Below, piece after piece: positions 17,083-27,188 of a DNA stretch of 64,000 bases. The notes under the pieces were generated by a model. The model had not been told where the DNA came from and did not search any database. It saw nothing but the letters and a program-made list of their open reading frames with translations. How positions within the stretch are numbered: position 1 is the stretch's first letter; the number at the start of each line of letters is the position of its first letter. The position numbers and the translations under genes were made by a program. The stretch is from Legionella longbeachae (GTDB lineage: Bacteria > Pseudomonadota > Gammaproteobacteria > Legionellales > Legionellaceae): positions 124,001-188,000 of the forward strand of contig NZ_RXNW01000003.1 of NCBI RefSeq assembly GCF_004283175.1, given 5' to 3'.

Positions 17083-19848
17083 TTACAGCGATTCTATCCT
17101 TGCCTTATGCTCTAATAATTTTTCTTTAGCTTGCTGTGCCTGGGTGAATTTTTCTTGTTCCTTGGCAATAATTTCTGCAGGTGCCTTGTCTGTGAATTTA
17201 GGATTATTTAATTTACCTTCGGCAAGGCTAATGTCCTTCTCCAATTTTGCTAATTCCTTTGCGAGTCGAGTTAACTCCGCCTCCTTATCAATTAAATCAG
17301 CCATAGGTATGAGTAATTCAATTTCGTTCAATACTGCAGTTGCTGACACAGGGGCTTTTTCATCTATATTAAGGCAATGAATATGGCTTAATTTACCCAA
17401 TGCTTTGAACGTATCTTGGTATTTTTCTAAACGCTCTTTGAGTATTGGTGTAATATTGCGAATATAAAGAGGGATATACTTGGCTGGTGAAATAGACATT
17501 TCACTGCGTATGGTACGTACTGCTTGAATAGCTGATTTTAACCATTCTAATTCCTCTTCAATAGTAATATCAATAAACTCTTCATTGACCTGAGGGTAGG
17601 CGCTGACCATGATACTTGCACCATTCTCACTGGTTAATTTTGTGGTGCGCTGCCAAATTTCTTCGGTAATAAATGGCATTAGTGGATGTAACATTTTTAG
17701 TATTTGATCCAAGACATGAATGAGTGTCTTGCGTGTACCTCTTTTTAGGGCGCTCAGTGCATGTTCATCCTGTAATATTGGCTTAGATAATTCCAAGTAC
17801 CAATCACAATATTCATGCCAGACAAATTCATATATAGTATTTGATAATAAATCAAATCGATAAGTTTCAAAGTAATGATGAACTTTGCTTATAGTGCGTT
17901 GTAAGCGAGATAAAATCCATTGATCAGCCGGTGTGTACTGAAATGCGCCATCCCCAAAATCAATTTGTTCTTCATCGGTATTCATCAAGACATACCGTGC
18001 AGCATTCCATAGTTTATTGCAGAAGTTTCGATATCCTTCAACACGACCTATATCAAAACGTACATTCCGTCCTGTTGATGCAAGCGAGCAATATGTAAAG
18101 CGAAGTGCATCTGTCCCATAGGCGCTAATACCCTCTGGAAATTCTTTACGTGTAGCCTTGACGATTTTATCGCGAACTGATTCAAGCATTAAATTAGAGG
18201 TTCGTTTTGCAATTAATGATTCAAGATCAATGCCGTCAACAATATCTAAAGGATCAAGCACATTTCCTTTGGATTTGGACATTTTATGCCCTTCACTATC
18301 GCGGATGAGACCTGTAATGAATACTTCTTTAAAAGGAATTTTTCCGGTAAATTTTAAGCCCATCATAATCATACGGGCTACCCAAAAAAAGATAATATCG
18401 AAACCGGTAACCAGAACAGAAGTTGGATAGAACTGTTCCAATTCGGGAGTACGCTCAGGCCAACCTAGAGTTGAAAAAGGCCAAAGCGCCGAGGAAAACC
18501 AAGTATCCAGGACATCTTCATCTTGTTTCAGCACCGTAGAGTCTTTAATTTTATACTTAAAACGCACATCATTTTCACTATAGCCTACGTAGACATTACC
18601 ATTACTGTCATACCAGGCTGGTATTCGGTGTCCCCACCATAATTGGCGGCTAATGCACCAATCTTCAATATTATTCATCCATTGAAAATAGGTTTTCGTC
18701 CATGTTTCAGGTATAAAACGAATATCGCCGTTTTGTACCGCAGCAATAGCTGGTTCAGCCAAAGGTTGTGTTTTAACATACCATTGATCGGTTAAGAGGG
18801 GTTCGATGATGACATTTGATTTCTCGCCGCGGGGGACTTTGAGTTTATGCGGTTCGGTTTTAACTAATAAATCAGCAGCAGCTAAATCTTTAATGATTTG
18901 TTCTCTTGCTACAAATCGATCCATGCCTTGGTATTTTATTGGCGCATTTTTATTTATAGAGCCCTTTTTGGTTAATATATTGATTAGGGGTAGTTGATGA
19001 CGTTTACCTACCTCATGATCATTAAAATCATGCGCTGGTGTAATTTTAACACAGCCACTTCCGAATTCTTTATCAACATACTCATCAGCAATAATGGGAA
19101 TAGTTCGGTCGCAAAGAGGCAGATGTACCTCTTGTCCAATGAGATGTTTGAATCTTGAATCTTCGGGATGCACTGCAACTGCTGTATCTCCCAACATTGT
19201 TTCAGGTCTAGTGGTGGCAACAATCAAAAATTCTGTTGAATTAACAATTGGATAACGAATATGCCAAAGAAATCCATCCTCTTCTTCTGAGATTACCTCA
19301 AGATCTGATACAGCAGTACCTAATTTAGGATCCCAGTTCACCAAACGTGTACCTCTATAAATCAGCCCTTCATCATAAAGTTGTACAAATACTTTTTGAA
19401 CAGCAGCAGACAATCCTTCATCCATAGTGAATCGTTCGCGACTCCAGTCAACTGATGCACCTAAACGTCGCATTTGTTGGGTTATGGTGTTGCCTGACTC
19501 ATTTTTCCATTGCCATACACGTTGTAGAAATTCATCGCGAGTGAGTTCTTTTCGAGAAATACCTGATGCTTCAAGTTGTCGTTCAACCACCAGTTGGGTT
19601 GATATTCCCGCATGATCAGTTCCAGGTTGCCACAACGTTTTATCACCTAACATTCGGTGATAACGAGTTAATGCATCCATAATTGTGTGCTGAAAACCAT
19701 GTCCCATATGTAAGCTGCCAGTGACATTAGGAGGCGGGAGCATAATACAAAATTTGGAGCCGTCACCATTGGGTTGAAAATAATGATGATTTTCCCAATG
19801 CTTGTAGCGTGCTTTTTCAATTGCTTCTGGGGAATAGATTTTATCCAT
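17083..19848 (-). CDS. valS: Valyl-tRNA synthetase
   Basis: ValS charges tRNA-Val and edits mischarged threonine. It is a class I synthetase. The HIGH motif appears as HMGH at residues 47-50 in PPPNVTGSLHMGHG, and KMSKS near residue 520 in GHKMSKSKGNVLDP. GTDHAGISTQ near 75 is typical of ValS rather than IleS or LeuS. The editing domain carries TTRPETMLGDTAVAV near 215. The C-terminal end is a charged coiled-coil arm (residues about 850-921), as usual. The length is 921 residues. It stands alone between a convergent transporter gene and an intergenic repeat region. Confidence 0.97.
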   Translation of the reverse strand: MDKIYSPEAIEKARYKHWENHHYFQPNGDGSKFCIMLPPPNVTGSLHMGHGFQHTIMDALTRYHRMLGDKTLWQPGTDHAGISTQLVVERQLEASGISRKELTRDEFLQRVWQWKNESGNTITQQMRRLGASVDWSRERFTMDEGLSAAVQKVFVQLYDEGLIYRGTRLVNWDPKLGTAVSDLEVISEEEDGFLWHIRYPIVNSTEFLIVATTRPETMLGDTAVAVHPEDSRFKHLIGQEVHLPLCDRTIPIIADEYVDKEFGSGCVKITPAHDFNDHEVGKRHQLPLINILTKKGSINKNAPIKYQGMDRFVAREQIIKDLAAADLLVKTEPHKLKVPRGEKSNVIIEPLLTDQWYVKTQPLAEPAIAAVQNGDIRFIPETWTKTYFQWMNNIEDWCISRQLWWGHRIPAWYDSNGNVYVGYSENDVRFKYKIKDSTVLKQDEDVLDTWFSSALWPFSTLGWPERTPELEQFYPTSVLVTGFDIIFFWVARMIMMGLKFTGKIPFKEVFITGLIRDSEGHKMSKSKGNVLDPLDIVDGIDLESLIAKRTSNLMLESVRDKIVKATRKEFPEGISAYGTDALRFTYCSLASTGRNVRFDIGRVEGYRNFCNKLWNAARYVLMNTDEEQIDFGDGAFQYTPADQWILSRLQRTISKVHHYFETYRFDLLSNTIYEFVWHEYCDWYLELSKPILQDEHALSALKRGTRKTLIHVLDQILKMLHPLMPFITEEIWQRTTKLTSENGASIMVSAYPQVNEEFIDITIEEELEWLKSAIQAVRTIRSEMSISPAKYIPLYIRNITPILKERLEKYQDTFKALGKLSHIHCLNIDEKAPVSATAVLNEIELLIPMADLIDKEAELTRLAKELAKLEKDISLAEGKLNNPKFTDKAPAEIIAKEQEKFTQAQQAKEKLLEHKARIESL

Positions 19849-20122
19849 AATTAAACCTGTACTGATAAAAGCAGGAATGGTATCACAAAATACATAATAA
19901 GTTGAGCAAGGATGTGTGTGAAGTTAGGGGGGGATATCAGCGTTTCACGGAGTGAAACGAACGCTTCACAATTGGTTTATGGGATAAGAAAACAAATAAT
20001 AAATGGTTTCATGCGAAGGTTTGTGTCTATACCGTCGTTAAGGCTTAGTATACTTCGATTCAAGCTTTGCGACTTAGGTAGACACCATATCCCACAAAAC
20101 CCTTATCCCAAATTCGTATTAT
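19849..20122. repeat. Nested inverted-repeat element between valS and the RND gene
   Basis: Both flanking genes read leftward. CGTTTCAC 19941-19948 pairs with GTGAAACG 19952-19959 as a tight hairpin. A larger nested palindrome follows. TGGGATA at 19979-19985 is inverted near 20088-20094. GTGTCTA at 20023-20029 is inverted at 20079-20085. GGGATAAG 19981-19988 is inverted at 20102-20109. The nesting over about 130 bp suggests a small non-coding mobile-like element. I cannot check its copy number. No coding frame is supported. Confidence 0.5.
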
Positions 20123-23100
20123 TTAATGATGCTGGTTAGGTAAGTGCACATCAGGAATTTTTGCTTCGTCAAATTGAGGTTCGGATGTTTTGGAGCGATG
20201 GTCCTCGGCAATATACGTATATAAAGTAGGAACCACAAATAAGGTGAATCCAGTTCCAATGAGTAGCCCTGTTGCGATAACCAGCCCAATGTCAAAACGA
20301 CTCACAGCACCAGCACCACTGGCAATTAAAAGAGGCAAAACACCAAATACCATTGCTGCAGTAGTCATGAGAATTGGTCTTAATCTAATTCCTGCAGCCT
20401 CTTCTACAGCAGCTCTTTTATCAAGATTTTTCTCCCGTTGTAAATGGTTAGCAAAATCTACAATTAAAATTCCATGCTTTGAGATTAAGCCAATAAGTGT
20501 GATTAAGCCGACTTGGGTATAAATGTTAATGCTTGCTAGTCCTAAATTTAAAGGAATGAGGGCACCACAAATCGACATAGGGACACTAATTAAGACAATA
20601 AGGGGATCGCGAAAGCTTTCATATTGAGCAGAAAGTACCAGAAATATAATTATGATTGCAAAAACAAAAGCAAAGAGCAATGCGTTACCCTCTTGCATAA
20701 ACTGTCTTGATTCACCACCATAATCGTAAGAAAATCCTTTTGGCAATACTTGATCTGCTTCTTTTTGTAAAAATTGTAATCCTTCACCTAAAGTTTTTCC
20801 TGGCATCATTACTGCTTGAATGGTTGCCGAGTTCATTTGTTGAAAATGCGAAGCCGCATTCGGTACGGTTTTTTCTACCAAGGTTACTACTGTTGAGAGC
20901 GGAACCATAGTGCCATTAATGGTTCTTACATAAATTTGTCCCAATTCTTCTGGACTCATGCGAAAGGAGCGACTTAATTGCGGTATCACCTGATAACTAC
21001 GACCTTCCAGGTTAAAATAATTGACATAATTTCCTGATAGCGCACTTGTTAAACTACTTCCAACCGCTTGCATGTCTAATCCCATTTCTGAAGCTTTGGA
21101 GCGATTAATGTTCATTTCAATTTGCGGTTGATTGAATTTAAGTGAATTATCTACATAGATAAATAAGCCACTTTTCTTGGCCTTTTCTGTAAGCTTGTTC
21201 GATACATCAAGTAAACTCTGAAAATCATTTGTTGTTTTGATAACAAATTGTATTGGTGTTCCTCCACCCCCACCAGGAAGTGGAGGAGGAACGATAGCAA
21301 AAGCATTTAATCCAGCGACATTGGATAACTTGTCTTGTAAAGGTTGTTTCAAGGCAAATTGGCTTTTTTTACGTTCATTCCAGGGCTTAAGTACCATACC
21401 TGAAATAGGTTGATTATTATTTACGGTAAAATAATTTTCTGTTTCAGGGAAACTTTTATAAATTTCGTCAAATGGTTTGGTAAATGCTTCTATGTAATTA
21501 AGCGTTGCGTATTGGGGGATCATGGCCATGACAAAAAAGAAGCCTTGATCTTCATCGGGTGCTGTTTCTGCTGAAGTATGAGTATACAGGTAGGGAAGCA
21601 TCAGAATCACAACCGCTGCAAAATAGAGCATAATCACGCGAGTATCGAGTAAACTATGTAGTGCTTTTTGATATTTTGATTTAAGTTTATTAAAAAAAGT
21701 ATCAAGAAAATGTACGAACTTGCCGCTCGTGATGTCTTTGGATAAAACTTTAGAACACATCATTGGCGATAATGTTAATGCAATGACCCCCGAAATAATT
21801 ACTGCGCTTGCTAAGGTAAAGGCAAACTCTTTAAACAAAGCGCCAGTCAGTCCCCCCATAAAACCAATAGGTGCATAAACTGCCGCAAGTGTTATCGTCA
21901 TCGCAATAACAGGTGTAGCAATCTCTCGCGCACCTATTATCGCAGCATCAAAAGGAGTTTTTCCTTCTTCTATGTGACGATGTACGTTTTCAACTACTAC
22001 AATTGCATCATCCACAACTAAACCAATTGCTAAAACAAAAGCCAGCAAAGTCAATAAATTAATACTGTATCCCAGTATGAGCATGAGGGTACAAACGCCT
22101 ACTAACGATAAAGGAATAGTTACTATAGGAATAAACACAGAACGAATTGAACCTAAGAATAAAAAAATGACCACAATAACAATTAATGCAGCCTCAATAA
22201 TGGTATGTGTTACTTCGTCCAGAGAGGCCCTGATAAAGGCTGTTGCATCATAGACTATTGTCCCTGTTAAAGAGGGCGGAAATTCTTTGATCACAGAAGG
22301 TAACATCTTCCTTACAGCACTAATCACAGTTAGAGGATTCGCTGTTGGAGTGGGTGTTATAGAAATGAATACGGCTTTTTTTCCGTTAAAGGTTACAGAT
22401 GAGTCATAACTTTGTGAGCCTAACTCGATTTTTCCAATATCCCGTAAGCGTACTATAGAGCCTTTATCACTTTTGACAATAAGATTACTGAATTGATCCG
22501 CATTATTGAGATCTGTTTTTGCCGTAATGCTTAGAGCAACATATTCTCCTTTTGTATTCCCCGCTGCGGTTAAGAAATTGTTTTTAGCAAGTACCGCTGA
22601 TACATCAGAAGGTGCAACACCCAATGCAGCCATTTTTTGGGGATCAAGGAAAATACGCATCGAGTAAGTAGACCCTCCTAGAATATCGGCTTTGGCAACC
22701 CCATCTACTGTTTGCAGTTGCGGTTGCACCACCCGGGTTGCATAATCAGTGATTTGCTGAGGTGACATTTGAGTACTGTCCAAACTGATATACATCAAGG
22801 CCGTGGAAGCATCGGATGTTTTTAATATAACGGGTTGTTGCGATTCTTTGGGAAGTTGGTTGATTGTTTGTTGCACTTTGCTCATTACATCCGTAAAGGC
22901 AATTTGTGGATCGAAATTTAGCTTAATATTTAATGTAATTGTACTTAAACCCTGGGTGCTTGAAGAGGTCATGTAATCGATCCCTTCAGCACTGGCTACC
23001 GCTTTTTCTATAGGGGAAGTAATAAAGCCCGCTATGAGATCCGCATCTGCCCCTGGATAACCAGTCATAATGGTAATTACTGTATTATCCATACGGGGAT

Positions 23101-23209
23101 ATTGTCGAATTTGCATATTGTAAATGGCGTTGATACCAAAAAGAAAAATAAGCAGACTAATTACCATGGCAAGCACAGGCCTTTTGATAAAGAGATCGGT
23201 AAATTTCAT
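20123..23209 (-). CDS. RND multidrug efflux permease (AcrB/HAE1 family)
   Basis: This is the inner-membrane proton-driven pump of a tripartite efflux system for hydrophobic or amphiphilic compounds. It has 1028 residues with the twofold RND layout: one N-terminal helix, a large periplasmic loop, a helix bundle, then the same again. The proton-relay pair Asp-Asp is in GLVVDDAIVVVENVHRHIEEG near residue 405. GYPGADADLIAGFITSPIEKA near 50 and SPMMCSKVL near 485 are HAE1 signatures. The adaptor gene lies 49 bp upstream. No outer-membrane partner is adjacent; TolC at 2.5-3.9 kb is the obvious candidate. The substrate is unknown. Confidence 0.93.
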   Translation of the reverse strand: MKFTDLFIKRPVLAMVISLLIFLFGINAIYNMQIRQYPRMDNTVITIMTGYPGADADLIAGFITSPIEKAVASAEGIDYMTSSSTQGLSTITLNIKLNFDPQIAFTDVMSKVQQTINQLPKESQQPVILKTSDASTALMYISLDSTQMSPQQITDYATRVVQPQLQTVDGVAKADILGGSTYSMRIFLDPQKMAALGVAPSDVSAVLAKNNFLTAAGNTKGEYVALSITAKTDLNNADQFSNLIVKSDKGSIVRLRDIGKIELGSQSYDSSVTFNGKKAVFISITPTPTANPLTVISAVRKMLPSVIKEFPPSLTGTIVYDATAFIRASLDEVTHTIIEAALIVIVVIFLFLGSIRSVFIPIVTIPLSLVGVCTLMLILGYSINLLTLLAFVLAIGLVVDDAIVVVENVHRHIEEGKTPFDAAIIGAREIATPVIAMTITLAAVYAPIGFMGGLTGALFKEFAFTLASAVIISGVIALTLSPMMCSKVLSKDITSGKFVHFLDTFFNKLKSKYQKALHSLLDTRVIMLYFAAVVILMLPYLYTHTSAETAPDEDQGFFFVMAMIPQYATLNYIEAFTKPFDEIYKSFPETENYFTVNNNQPISGMVLKPWNERKKSQFALKQPLQDKLSNVAGLNAFAIVPPPLPGGGGGTPIQFVIKTTNDFQSLLDVSNKLTEKAKKSGLFIYVDNSLKFNQPQIEMNINRSKASEMGLDMQAVGSSLTSALSGNYVNYFNLEGRSYQVIPQLSRSFRMSPEELGQIYVRTINGTMVPLSTVVTLVEKTVPNAASHFQQMNSATIQAVMMPGKTLGEGLQFLQKEADQVLPKGFSYDYGGESRQFMQEGNALLFAFVFAIIIIFLVLSAQYESFRDPLIVLISVPMSICGALIPLNLGLASINIYTQVGLITLIGLISKHGILIVDFANHLQREKNLDKRAAVEEAAGIRLRPILMTTAAMVFGVLPLLIASGAGAVSRFDIGLVIATGLLIGTGFTLFVVPTLYTYIAEDHRSKTSEPQFDEAKIPDVHLPNQHH

Positions 23210-23258
23210 AACTTTTCCTGATTAAAAAATACTGTAATAGGCGATGCACTCATAAAGT

Positions 23259-24533
23259 CTATTGACTTAACATATCTGGATTACTCACTTCATCGAGTTT
23301 GACTTCATTATTGATAGCTACAGGGGTACCATTTTGTAATTTTATTTCCCCTGCGCTTACGACTAATTGTCCAGCTTTAATCCCTTTTTTAATGACTGTA
23401 TAATTCCCTTGCTGTTCACCTATACTTACAAAGACACGTTTCACAGTGAGGAGATCAGATCCATCTTTATTTTTCTTACCCTCCGCATTTTTTTCGATAA
23501 TGTAGACTGCATTGCCGTATAAGCTGTAAGAAATTGCGGTGGATGGAACTATAACTGTGTCTGGTATTGGTGGTTGGCTTATCTCAATCGAAGCAAACAT
23601 TCCTGGAACAAACGTAAAACTATGGACTTTATTTTGAGCGTTAAGTTCAGAGTTACAGGAAACAATCAATTTCCTTCCCAAGTGTTCTTTTCGAATTTTC
23701 ACCAGGGTTGATTTTGCAGGATCTTTAATTGCTGAAGTAGGGCAATTGGCAAGAGTCCCTTGCACGAGAACATTATGAGTGTTTTGATCGACTTTGGAGT
23801 TGATTGCAGTAACTTTTGCTTCAAAAAGAGCATTAGGAAATGCTTCTACAGAAAAAGTAATGGTTTGATTTGGTTTTATCTTTTTATAAAGTTGTTCTGG
23901 AAGGTAAAATTGTAAATACAGCGGATCAAGTGATTGCAAGGAAACAATCGATGTTTGTCCTGGGCTGATAAATTGCCCTAAATTGATCTGCCGTATGCCT
24001 AATTTTCCTGCAAAAGGAGCAGTAATATGTTTTTGTTTTATTTGTGCTTCTGTTTGCTCCAATTTAGCTTGAGCTTGATCGCGATTTGCTTTAGCTTCGT
24101 CGACGTTTGATATAGGGGATGCACCACGTTTATATAAATCACTTTGGCGTTGATAATTTAAATTTTTAATTGCTAATTCAGCTTGATTAAATTTTAGTAC
24201 TGCTTGATCAACACTGTCATCAATCGTAATTAAGGGGGCATCTTTATCAACATACTGCCCAGATTCAAAATCAATTTTAATGACATTTCCCGAGGCTTGT
24301 GAATTTACGTCTACCCCATTAATAGCTACAAAATTACCTACGGCATTGATTGTTGGTTGCCAATCTACTGCTTTTGCAACAGCTGAAGCTACAGAAACAG
24401 CCGGCGGTTGATAGTTTGCAAAAAAACGCTTAATCATGAATGCTTTTATCAAGTTAAACGCAATGATCCCACCGAAAACAATCAGTAAGACTATTCCCAT
24501 AATGGTCATTCGTTTTTTTACTAACTTCATCAA
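23259..24533 (-). CDS. RND efflux membrane-fusion (adaptor) protein
   Basis: This is the periplasmic adaptor that links the RND pump to the outer-membrane channel. It is anchored by one N-terminal helix at about residues 10-32 and has no lipobox. The order typical of the family is visible: a lipoyl half (GNVIKIDFESGQYVDKDAPLITID), a helical hairpin (residues about 105-165, rich in Ala, Gln and Lys), the second lipoyl half (ITAPFAGKLGIRQINLGQFISPGQ), then beta-barrel and membrane-proximal domains. The length is 424 residues. It is first in the two-gene unit with the pump. A regulator gene is not adjacent. Confidence 0.92.
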   Translation of the reverse strand: MMKLVKKRMTIMGIVLLIVFGGIIAFNLIKAFMIKRFFANYQPPAVSVASAVAKAVDWQPTINAVGNFVAINGVDVNSQASGNVIKIDFESGQYVDKDAPLITIDDSVDQAVLKFNQAELAIKNLNYQRQSDLYKRGASPISNVDEAKANRDQAQAKLEQTEAQIKQKHITAPFAGKLGIRQINLGQFISPGQTSIVSLQSLDPLYLQFYLPEQLYKKIKPNQTITFSVEAFPNALFEAKVTAINSKVDQNTHNVLVQGTLANCPTSAIKDPAKSTLVKIRKEHLGRKLIVSCNSELNAQNKVHSFTFVPGMFASIEISQPPIPDTVIVPSTAISYSLYGNAVYIIEKNAEGKKNKDGSDLLTVKRVFVSIGEQQGNYTVIKKGIKAGQLVVSAGEIKLQNGTPVAINNEVKLDEVSNPDMLSQ

Positions 24534-24684
24534 TGCTCTCCGGAATTTTTAGAAAAGGGCAAATTTTAAGTCTGCCAAATATAACACGAAAGATTAATTT
24601 TATTATCTTTAATTGTCTTTATCTGATTCAATTTTATCGATTTTGGATTTATAAAATATATTTCATGGTTACAAAAATATCCTA

Positions 24685-24712
24685 TTGACTAAATTCAACA
24701 CTTTGCTACTAT
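24685..24712 (+). promoter_or_regulatory. Sigma-70-type promoter of the 24741 gene
   Basis: TTGACT at 24685-24690 and TACTAT at 24707-24712 are spaced by 16 bases. TGC just before the second box makes it an extended -10. The transcript would start near 24719, about 22 nt before the ATG at 24741. This supports that start over an earlier in-frame codon at 24711 that falls in the promoter. Confidence 0.65.
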
Positions 24713-24740
24713 GCGGCTTTCATCAATCGAAGGAGAAACC

Positions 24741-25190
24741 ATGAAGTTGAAGTCCTTTTTGTTTGCTGTTTGTTTTGGATTGTTTGGTCACGCTGTTGCA
24801 GCAAACCAACATATGCATCCTAATGCTAATGAAGTTAATAATAAGAATGTAACCAGTAAACCTTCTATGCTTCCAGGTTATTGTGAAATTGAAGTGAGAA
24901 ATAGCTCGTATGAAGCTGTTTTTGTAGATGGTTTTTTCGATGATCGCGCTTATTTACAGCCTTTTGTAATTCCTGTTAACGATGATTCTCATTTTATTAG
25001 CTTGTATTATCGTGGTAGCTGTCATTACAGCATGCAACTCAGAGTTGCTCCTGTAAGTTCACCTTACTATTTCATTTATGACCAATGGACTAGAGTGGGC
25101 TCTACAGTTCATATCGTACCTTATTTAGCAAATGGTCTTAATAAGAGTGACAATGATAAAAAAATTAAAGTAGAAGTAACTACAAAATAA
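24741..25190 (+). CDS. Small secreted protein, function unknown
   Basis: This is a 149-residue protein with a clear signal peptide (MKLKSFLFAVCFGLFGHAVA) and so probably periplasmic or exported. After a His/Asn-rich stretch, the mature part has a compact, beta-rich look with two cysteines (CEIEVRNSS and GSCHYSMQL) that could form a disulfide. I do not recognise a domain. AAGGAG lies 7 bases before the ATG and a good promoter lies just upstream. A strong terminator follows, so it appears to be a single-gene unit. Confidence 0.75.
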   Translation: MKLKSFLFAVCFGLFGHAVAANQHMHPNANEVNNKNVTSKPSMLPGYCEIEVRNSSYEAVFVDGFFDDRAYLQPFVIPVNDDSHFISLYYRGSCHYSMQLRVAPVSSPYYFIYDQWTRVGSTVHIVPYLANGLNKSDNDKKIKVEVTTK

Positions 25191-25220
25191 ATAATCGTTA
25201 AGGTTATTTAGTAACAGATA

Positions 25221-25252
25221 GGGAAGTTGCATTTTGATGCAACTTCCCTATT
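25221..25252 (+). terminator. Rho-independent terminator
   Basis: GGGAAGTTGCAT at 25221-25232 pairs perfectly with ATGCAACTTCCC at 25237-25248 around a TTTG loop, followed by TATTTT. It lies 30 bp after the preceding stop codon and closes that single-gene transcript. Confidence 0.85.
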
Positions 25253-25272
25253 TTGTATGAGAGGAATAGCTT

Positions 25273-25494
25273 ATGAAATATCTAATACCTTCTTTTTTAG
25301 TGCTTCCATTATTGGCCTCTTGCCAAATGAAGCAGCCTGAATATTATGATGCCGGTTATTTTCATTCTGTTCCCCCCCGTGCTGAAATATATGGTTTTGA
25401 TGAACGTCTTCATGATTACCGACATCCTAGTCATGGTCATCGCCCAACTCCCCAAAAAAAAGAAAATGTTGATTCAAAAAATTCGCAAACATAG
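25273..25494 (+). CDS. Small predicted lipoprotein
   Basis: This is a 73-residue protein with a short signal peptide and the lipobox LASC (Cys17), so probably a lipoprotein. The mature part is rich in His, Pro, Tyr and Lys (for example HDYRHPSHGHRPTPQKKE) with no recognisable domain. The His-rich segment could bind metal, but that is a guess. GAGGAAT lies upstream at a suitable distance. It sits just after the terminator of the previous gene and before a BON-domain lipoprotein. Confidence 0.65.
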   Translation: MKYLIPSFLVLPLLASCQMKQPEYYDAGYFHSVPPRAEIYGFDERLHDYRHPSHGHRPTPQKKENVDSKNSQT

Positions 25495-25602
25495 GAGTAA
25501 TCGCAGTCTTCTTGAGTAGAATTCGTTCTAATTTGTATTCACAGTTCGTATACCATCAAATTTTGTGGTAGTCTAATGGGGTTTTTCTTTAGGGGGTTGA
25601 AG

Positions 25603-25911
25603 ATGCGTAACTCACTTAAAATAATGTTTCTGTTGCTTTTATCTATACTAATTATAGCATGCGTCGCTTCACCAGGCAGAGAAAGCACAGGAGAATTTCT
25701 TGATAGTTCCACCACAACGACTAAGGTTAAAGCTACTTTGGTGAATCAATTAGGATCTACTGGTTTAGCAGTACAAGTAAAAACCTTTAAAGATGAAGTA
25801 CAACTTAGTGGTTTTGTGGCTACTGAACGATTAAAACAACGCGCAGGAGCAATTGCAGCAAATGTAGATGGTGTGAGAAGGGTGCGCAATGACATCATTG
25901 TTCGATCTTAA
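25603..25911 (+). CDS. BON-domain lipoprotein
   Basis: This is a 102-residue predicted lipoprotein. The N-terminal hydrophobic stretch ends in IIAC, the lipid-attachment cysteine. The rest is a single BON domain: TTTTKVKATLVNQLG, then VQVKTFKDEVQLSGFV, then A.....AGAIAANVDGVRRVRNDIIV. BON domains bind phospholipid and are found in OsmY- and DolP-type envelope proteins. The ATG at 25603 follows AGGGGG by 6 bases; an upstream in-frame ATG at 25576 lacks a binding site. glyA starts 21 bp downstream, so they may share a transcript. Confidence 0.85.
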   Translation: MRNSLKIMFLLLLSILIIACVASPGRESTGEFLDSSTTTTKVKATLVNQLGSTGLAVQVKTFKDEVQLSGFVATERLKQRAGAIAANVDGVRRVRNDIIVRS

Positions 25912-25932
25912 CTTTTTTCTTTAGGATGACTT

Positions 25933-27186
25933 ATGTTTGATGACAGCTATACCATAAAAAATTTTGATGATGAACTTTTTCTAGCGATTGTTAATGAGCA
26001 ACAGCGACAGGAAGAGCATATTGAGCTTATTGCGTCAGAAAATTATGTCAGCCCTCGTGTACTTCAAGCCCAAGGATCTGTATTGACCAATAAATATGCT
26101 GAAGGCTATCCAGGCAAGCGTTATTATGGTGGATGTGAGTATGTTGATATTGCGGAGCAATTAGCTATTGCCCGGGCAAAGAAACTCTTTGGTGCTGATT
26201 ACGTTAATGTTCAACCGCATTCTGGCTCCCAGGCCAATGCAGCAGTAATGATGGCATTAATAGCCCCCCGTGATGTGGTTTTGGGAATGGCCTTGCCTCA
26301 TGGAGGGCATTTAACCCATGGATCCAAGGTCAATTTCTCAGGCAAGTTATATGAATCCGTATCTTATGGCGTAGATGCTCAGACTGGTTTAATTGATTAC
26401 GATGCTGTAGAGAGCTTGGCTTTAGAGCATAAACCTAAATTGATTATTGCCGGATTTTCAGCTTATTCACGCGTAGTTGATTGGCAAAGATTTAGGGAAA
26501 TAGCAGATAAAGTAGGCGCCTATTTAATGGCTGATATGGCGCATGTGGCTGGTTTAATCGCTGTAGGCCTGTATCCTTCACCTATACCTTATGCCGATGT
26601 TGTGACAACTACGACGCATAAAACATTAAGAGGCCCAAGAGGCGGAATGATTTTATGTCGTGCTAACGAAGAAATTGAGAAAAAGCTGAATTCTTCTGTA
26701 TTTCCTGGTTCTCAAGGAGGACCATTAATGCACGTCATTGCGGCTAAAGCAGTTTCTTTTGCAGAAGCATTACTTCCTGAATTTAAGGTGTATCAAGAAC
26801 AAATTTTATTAAATGCAAAAACAATGGCATCTGTATTAATGAATAGGGGCTATAAAATTGTTTCTGGCGGTACAGACAATCATTTATTATTGGTCGACTT
26901 GATTGATAAGAATATAACAGGAAAGGATGCGGACACCGCTTTAGATAAAGCAAATATTACTGTGAATAAAAATACTGTTCCTAACGATCCGCGCTCCCCG
27001 TTTGTCACCAGTGGTTTGCGTTTGGGAACTCCAGCTGTAACTACTCGAGGATTTAAAGAAAAAGAAATTATTCTTTTATCAAATTGGATAGCAGATATTC
27101 TTGATGATATTAATAATGAAGCGACTATAATTAAAGTGAAGGAGCAGGTCTTGCTTTTGTGTCGTGAGTTTCCGGTTTATAAATAA
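25933..27186 (+). CDS. glyA: Serine hydroxymethyltransferase
   Basis: GlyA interconverts serine plus tetrahydrofolate and glycine plus 5,10-methylene-tetrahydrofolate. It is a cytosolic PLP enzyme. The cofactor lysine is in [15 protein letters not shown] near residue 230. [23 protein letters not shown] near 25-50, [18 protein letters not shown], and the C-terminal [15 protein letters not shown] are diagnostic. The length, 417 residues, is standard. nrdR follows after 2 bp. In this window glyA links with kbl-tdh, since glycine made from threonine can feed one-carbon metabolism. Confidence 0.97.
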   Translation: MFDDSYTIKNFDDELFLAIVNEQQRQEEHIELIASENYVSPRVLQAQGSVLTNKYAEGYPGKRYYGGCEYVDIAEQLAIARAKKLFGADYVNVQPHSGSQANAAVMMALIAPRDVVLGMALPHGGHLTHGSKVNFSGKLYESVSYGVDAQTGLIDYDAVESLALEHKPKLIIAGFSAYSRVVDWQRFREIADKVGAYLMADMAHVAGLIAVGLYPSPIPYADVVTTTTHKTLRGPRGGMILCRANEEIEKKLNSSVFPGSQGGPLMHVIAAKAVSFAEALLPEFKVYQEQILLNAKTMASVLMNRGYKIVSGGTDNHLLLVDLIDKNITGKDADTALDKANITVNKNTVPNDPRSPFVTSGLRLGTPAVTTRGFKEKEIILLSNWIADILDDINNEATIIKVKEQVLLLCREFPVYK

Positions 27187-27188
27187 TC

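Noticed and set aside
20123-24533. Heavy-metal (CzcA/HelA-type) RND system
   Set aside because: The permease motifs and its helix-bundle signatures match the HAE1 drug-efflux class; the metal-type DFGAD/DGA motifs are absent.
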